Below the pieces are notes generated by a model. It saw nothing but the letters and a program-made list of their open reading frames with translations, had not been told where the DNA came from and did no database searches. Shown here in pieces: positions 61,722-64,000 of a stretch of 64,000 bases of DNA. This DNA is from Phallusia mammillata. Lineage: Eukaryota > Chordata > Ascidiacea > Phlebobranchia > Ascidiidae. The position numbers were made by a program, and so were the translations under genes. How positions within the stretch are numbered: position 1 is the first letter of the stretch; every line of letters starts with the position of its first letter. Where the stretch lies: the NCBI GenBank assembly GCA_003260075.1, contig QLIY01000001.1, positions 186,001 through 250,000 on the forward strand, read 5' to 3'.

Positions 61722-62779
61722 AGGTTTGGTATTCCTGGAGAGGCACTGCGTGGAGCTGCCACTGGACGACTGCTGCCAGGAGCGTTGAGTGAATCGTTGT
61801 AACTTGGTAATGAAGCAGATACACCTTCTGGTTCGTTTGACAGATCAACTTTTCCAGGACCAGCAGGATCCTTGTGAGGAAGTGGAGGAGCTTGTTTTGT
61901 TTCTTCCTGTTGGTTGGGATCAGTTGCAGAATATGGGGGTAGGTTGTTTGGTTGTACTGGGGCAGGATTATATGGAGCCTGCGGTTGTTGGTATGGAGCC
62001 TGTGGTTGTTGGTATTGAGCTGAAGCAGCAGCTGCATAACTGAAAGATGGAATCGGGTCAACCTGTCCCCCTCCGCCACCACCGCCGCCTCCATTACCTC
62101 CCCCACCAGAGTACCCTCCACCTCCACTTCCACCAGGAAAAGAGCCACCACCACCCGTTGGAAAGTCCTTGTTGAAGTCCATGAAGTCGGTATCAATAGC
62201 GGGCCGACTTTCTTCTAACTCCTCTTCCATGACTCTTGGATCGGGTGTAAAGTCAACATTTGAAGCTTTACAAATTTCAATAAGATACCGTTCCACAAGA
62301 ATCTTTTTTGGTGGCGAAGGATCCATTTTAGTCATGACCCTTTCACACACCGTTCCAACTTGATTTGACATACATGCTTCCACGTACTTCTTGCCATAAT
62401 ACGCACCAAGCATATTTTGAACAGTTGTAAGCTCTTGACAATATTGACTAAGACGTGGGCCAGCCCAAATTAAGGTTGAAATTGGTGTTTTGAGACTTTC
62501 TTCAAGTACTTTGGACCTTTTCATAAGCCCAATTCTTCCCGCTAGCAAATCAGCATACATTTCGACCAGCTCCATTGCTTCAACTAGATAATCTTCTCGA
62601 ATGATGTGCTCCACACGGACACGAGCACGATCCGTTTTTGCATTTTTGACATAATCTGCAATTTCTGGTCTTGCTCGAAGGGCTTGGTCAGTTTTCTTTT
62701 TCTCAATCAGTTTAAGTCGGGTTTGAACCAAACCCAAGTTGACTTTCAGTTTTTGTTCATTAAATCGTGGACCAAACAT
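61550..62779 (-). CDS. IST1: IST1, ESCRT-III associated factor
   Basis: Binds CHMP1 and VPS4 and helps in endosomal sorting, cytokinetic abscission and membrane-tubule fission. One uninterrupted frame of 409 codons. Residues 1-190 form the helical IST1 domain, with the near-invariant RARVRVEHIIREDYLVEAME segment and KILVERYLIEICKAS. Then come Gly-rich and Pro/Gln-rich linkers (repeated YQQPQAP). A C-terminal MIM1-type motif, DVDFDDLSRRFENLRKKT, ends at the stop. The coding sequence has no intron, which could reflect intron loss. The run of about 17 glycines near residues 353-370 is encoded by 50 identical bases, a pattern seen at every gap filler here, so the real linker there is unknown. Confidence 0.95.
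61672..61721. other. Gap filler (50 C) inside the IST1 coding sequence
   Basis: Fifty consecutive C on this strand, read as poly-glycine in IST1. Frame is the same on both sides, which may be chance. Protein positions around residues 353-370 should be treated as unresolved. Confidence 0.75.
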
Positions 62780-63381
62780 TTTGTAAAATGTTAACCTTTA
62801 AAAAATATCAAAAATATAGTAATCTTGTTGTTGAACAAACTACCATATACTTTACACAGATACCAAAGTTACACAGACCAACACACATACAAATAGATCA
62901 ACGGTAGTAGTTAGTACTGATGCTTGTAAAGTTGTACTGAATTTTGGTATTTCACACAAGCTCCCAAACCTTTGTCTGAATGTTCGTTATGAACGTCTAC
63001 TAATGAATACTACTGCCCACAGTTCCTGTGTTTGTCCAATGTTTTGGTAAAGAATGATTCCCTGACATCTGATTCACAATCACACAAACCGAGTCACGAC
63101 CGAAGCATATGATGCGAATGACGTCATGTCACGTGGATGTTACACAGGTCATATGACCACAGACCTTTCGCTGGAAATGAATTGTGTCTTCAGATACACA
63201 ACACATATGTCAATATTACGTCGATTTTTAAATGCATCCGCATGCTTCCAAACTCATCACATGCTAATATATCTATGCAAGCCCACTTTCGCTGGATTTT
63301 TGACGATTAACTGCGTATATTCAGTTTAGAAGCATGGTAGCTGCTTTGTAAGCATCAAAAAACATCTGGTATAGAGTAGAC
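62780..63381. other. Upstream region of IST1
   Basis: The presumed promoter, with the CRE/E-box pair noted separately. The ORFs here are short and lack family features. Confidence 0.4.
63119..63135. promoter_or_regulatory. CRE plus E-box upstream of IST1
   Basis: A perfect palindromic TGACGTCA at 63119-63126 is followed three bases later by CACGTG at 63130-63135, about 340 bp upstream of the IST1 start codon. Together they suggest a CREB/ATF and bHLH-zip type regulatory module, but only the motifs are seen. Confidence 0.35.
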
Positions 63382-63701
63382 CAGGGGTGGCCAACCTACT
63401 ACATACCATTCGCCAACTTTTAACATGCTGTGTTGGATGCGCCATAAATGTCTCGTAACCCCACCTTTTATGACTACTTCTTGTATATAGAGAGAAAGAG
63501 AAAGAAACAACTTTTGCATGAGAAGGATAGTAATAAGAATGTTGTGCATGAATATATATATACATAATGAATAGGGATGGCTTACTTTATTTATTTATTA
63601 GTTTATAACTTTGATTTTCATGATTATCAAAAGAAGACAATGCGCCCTTTATCATCCAATGCGCCACGTTTGGCGCATGCGCCATAGGTTGGCCACCACT
63701 G
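63382..63701. mobile_element. hAT-like MITE with perfect 8-bp target duplication
   Basis: 320 bp. Ends CAGGGGTGGCCAACCTA and TAGGTTGGCCACCACTG, with exact duplication gagtagac at 63374-63381 and 63702-63709. The interior has GCGCCA repeats near the right end and an AT-rich centre. Confidence 0.88.
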
Positions 63702-64000
63702 GAGTAGACTGTTCGTGACAATACCGTAGATTTGAACTACCTCTCAATAATGTCTACATTACATAAACCTCTTAAACCCAGGGTTTGGTTTGCAGTACTT
63801 GCCTTCAGTTATCTTCTGGTTGTACAAGTTTTTAAGATGTTGACATAGGGATAAAAAGCAGTGCCACCCACGGTTTGCAATTGCACCGTACCAGTTATTT
63901 TGCAACCAGCAAAACGGGTAGGAGTCAACGCACAAACGTTGCAGAAACTTAATCCCTTTTCAACCACTTTTTGAAAAAACACTGCTAACTAAACTCCGCG

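Noticed and set aside
61522-62196. A second protein in another frame of IST1
   Set aside because: It is a shadow of the Gly/Pro/Gln-rich IST1 frame, whose domains are clear and conserved.

Overview
This is a eukaryotic (animal) nuclear window, about 36% GC by eye. It has spliced genes with short introns, mostly 60 to 1000 bp, and many small non-autonomous transposons. Two adjacent integrin alpha genes with an inserted von Willebrand A (I) domain, a VWA3-type gene, a class III UBE2E ubiquitin-conjugating enzyme and an intronless IST1 point to an invertebrate chordate. A highly heterozygous solitary ascidian (Ciona-like) fits best. The species is an inference; the gene families are read directly from the translations.

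Layout: (1) 300-15707, plus strand, I-domain integrin alpha gene A; its first exons lie left of the window. (2) 17397-36604, plus strand, I-domain integrin alpha gene B, complete: 29 exons, 1341 aa. A and B are tandem paralogues with matching intron phases and many exons of identical length. (3) 38326-52755, plus strand, a 30-exon gene for a 1199-aa protein of the VWA3A/VWA3B family. (4) 54155-57911, minus strand, a six-coding-exon UBE2E-type E2 of 243 aa, convergent with the VWA3 gene. (5) 61550-62779, minus strand, a single-exon IST1 (ESCRT-III associated) of about 409 aa. Exon models were built by hand from splice sites and phase; each complete model sums to a multiple of three.

The genes do not form one pathway. 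The integrins are cell-surface adhesion receptors that need a beta subunit not present here. The VWA3 protein probably belongs to motile cilia (family knowledge). The E2 works in ubiquitin conjugation, and IST1 in ESCRT-dependent membrane remodelling.

The most important technical observation is that 33 runs of C occur on this strand and no G run of comparable length was seen. After removing bases that belong to the flanking copies, most runs are 10 Cs long. Many sit between a sequence and an almost identical second copy of it. They look like filled assembly gaps joining contig ends that represent two alleles, so the poly-Gly, poly-Pro and 'duplicated exon' appearances there should not be read as biology. 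The introns also carry a tRNA-derived SINE family, several hAT-like miniature elements (four with exact 8-bp target duplications), foldback MITEs and a minisatellite. I found no CRISPR array, operon or clearly new multi-gene system.
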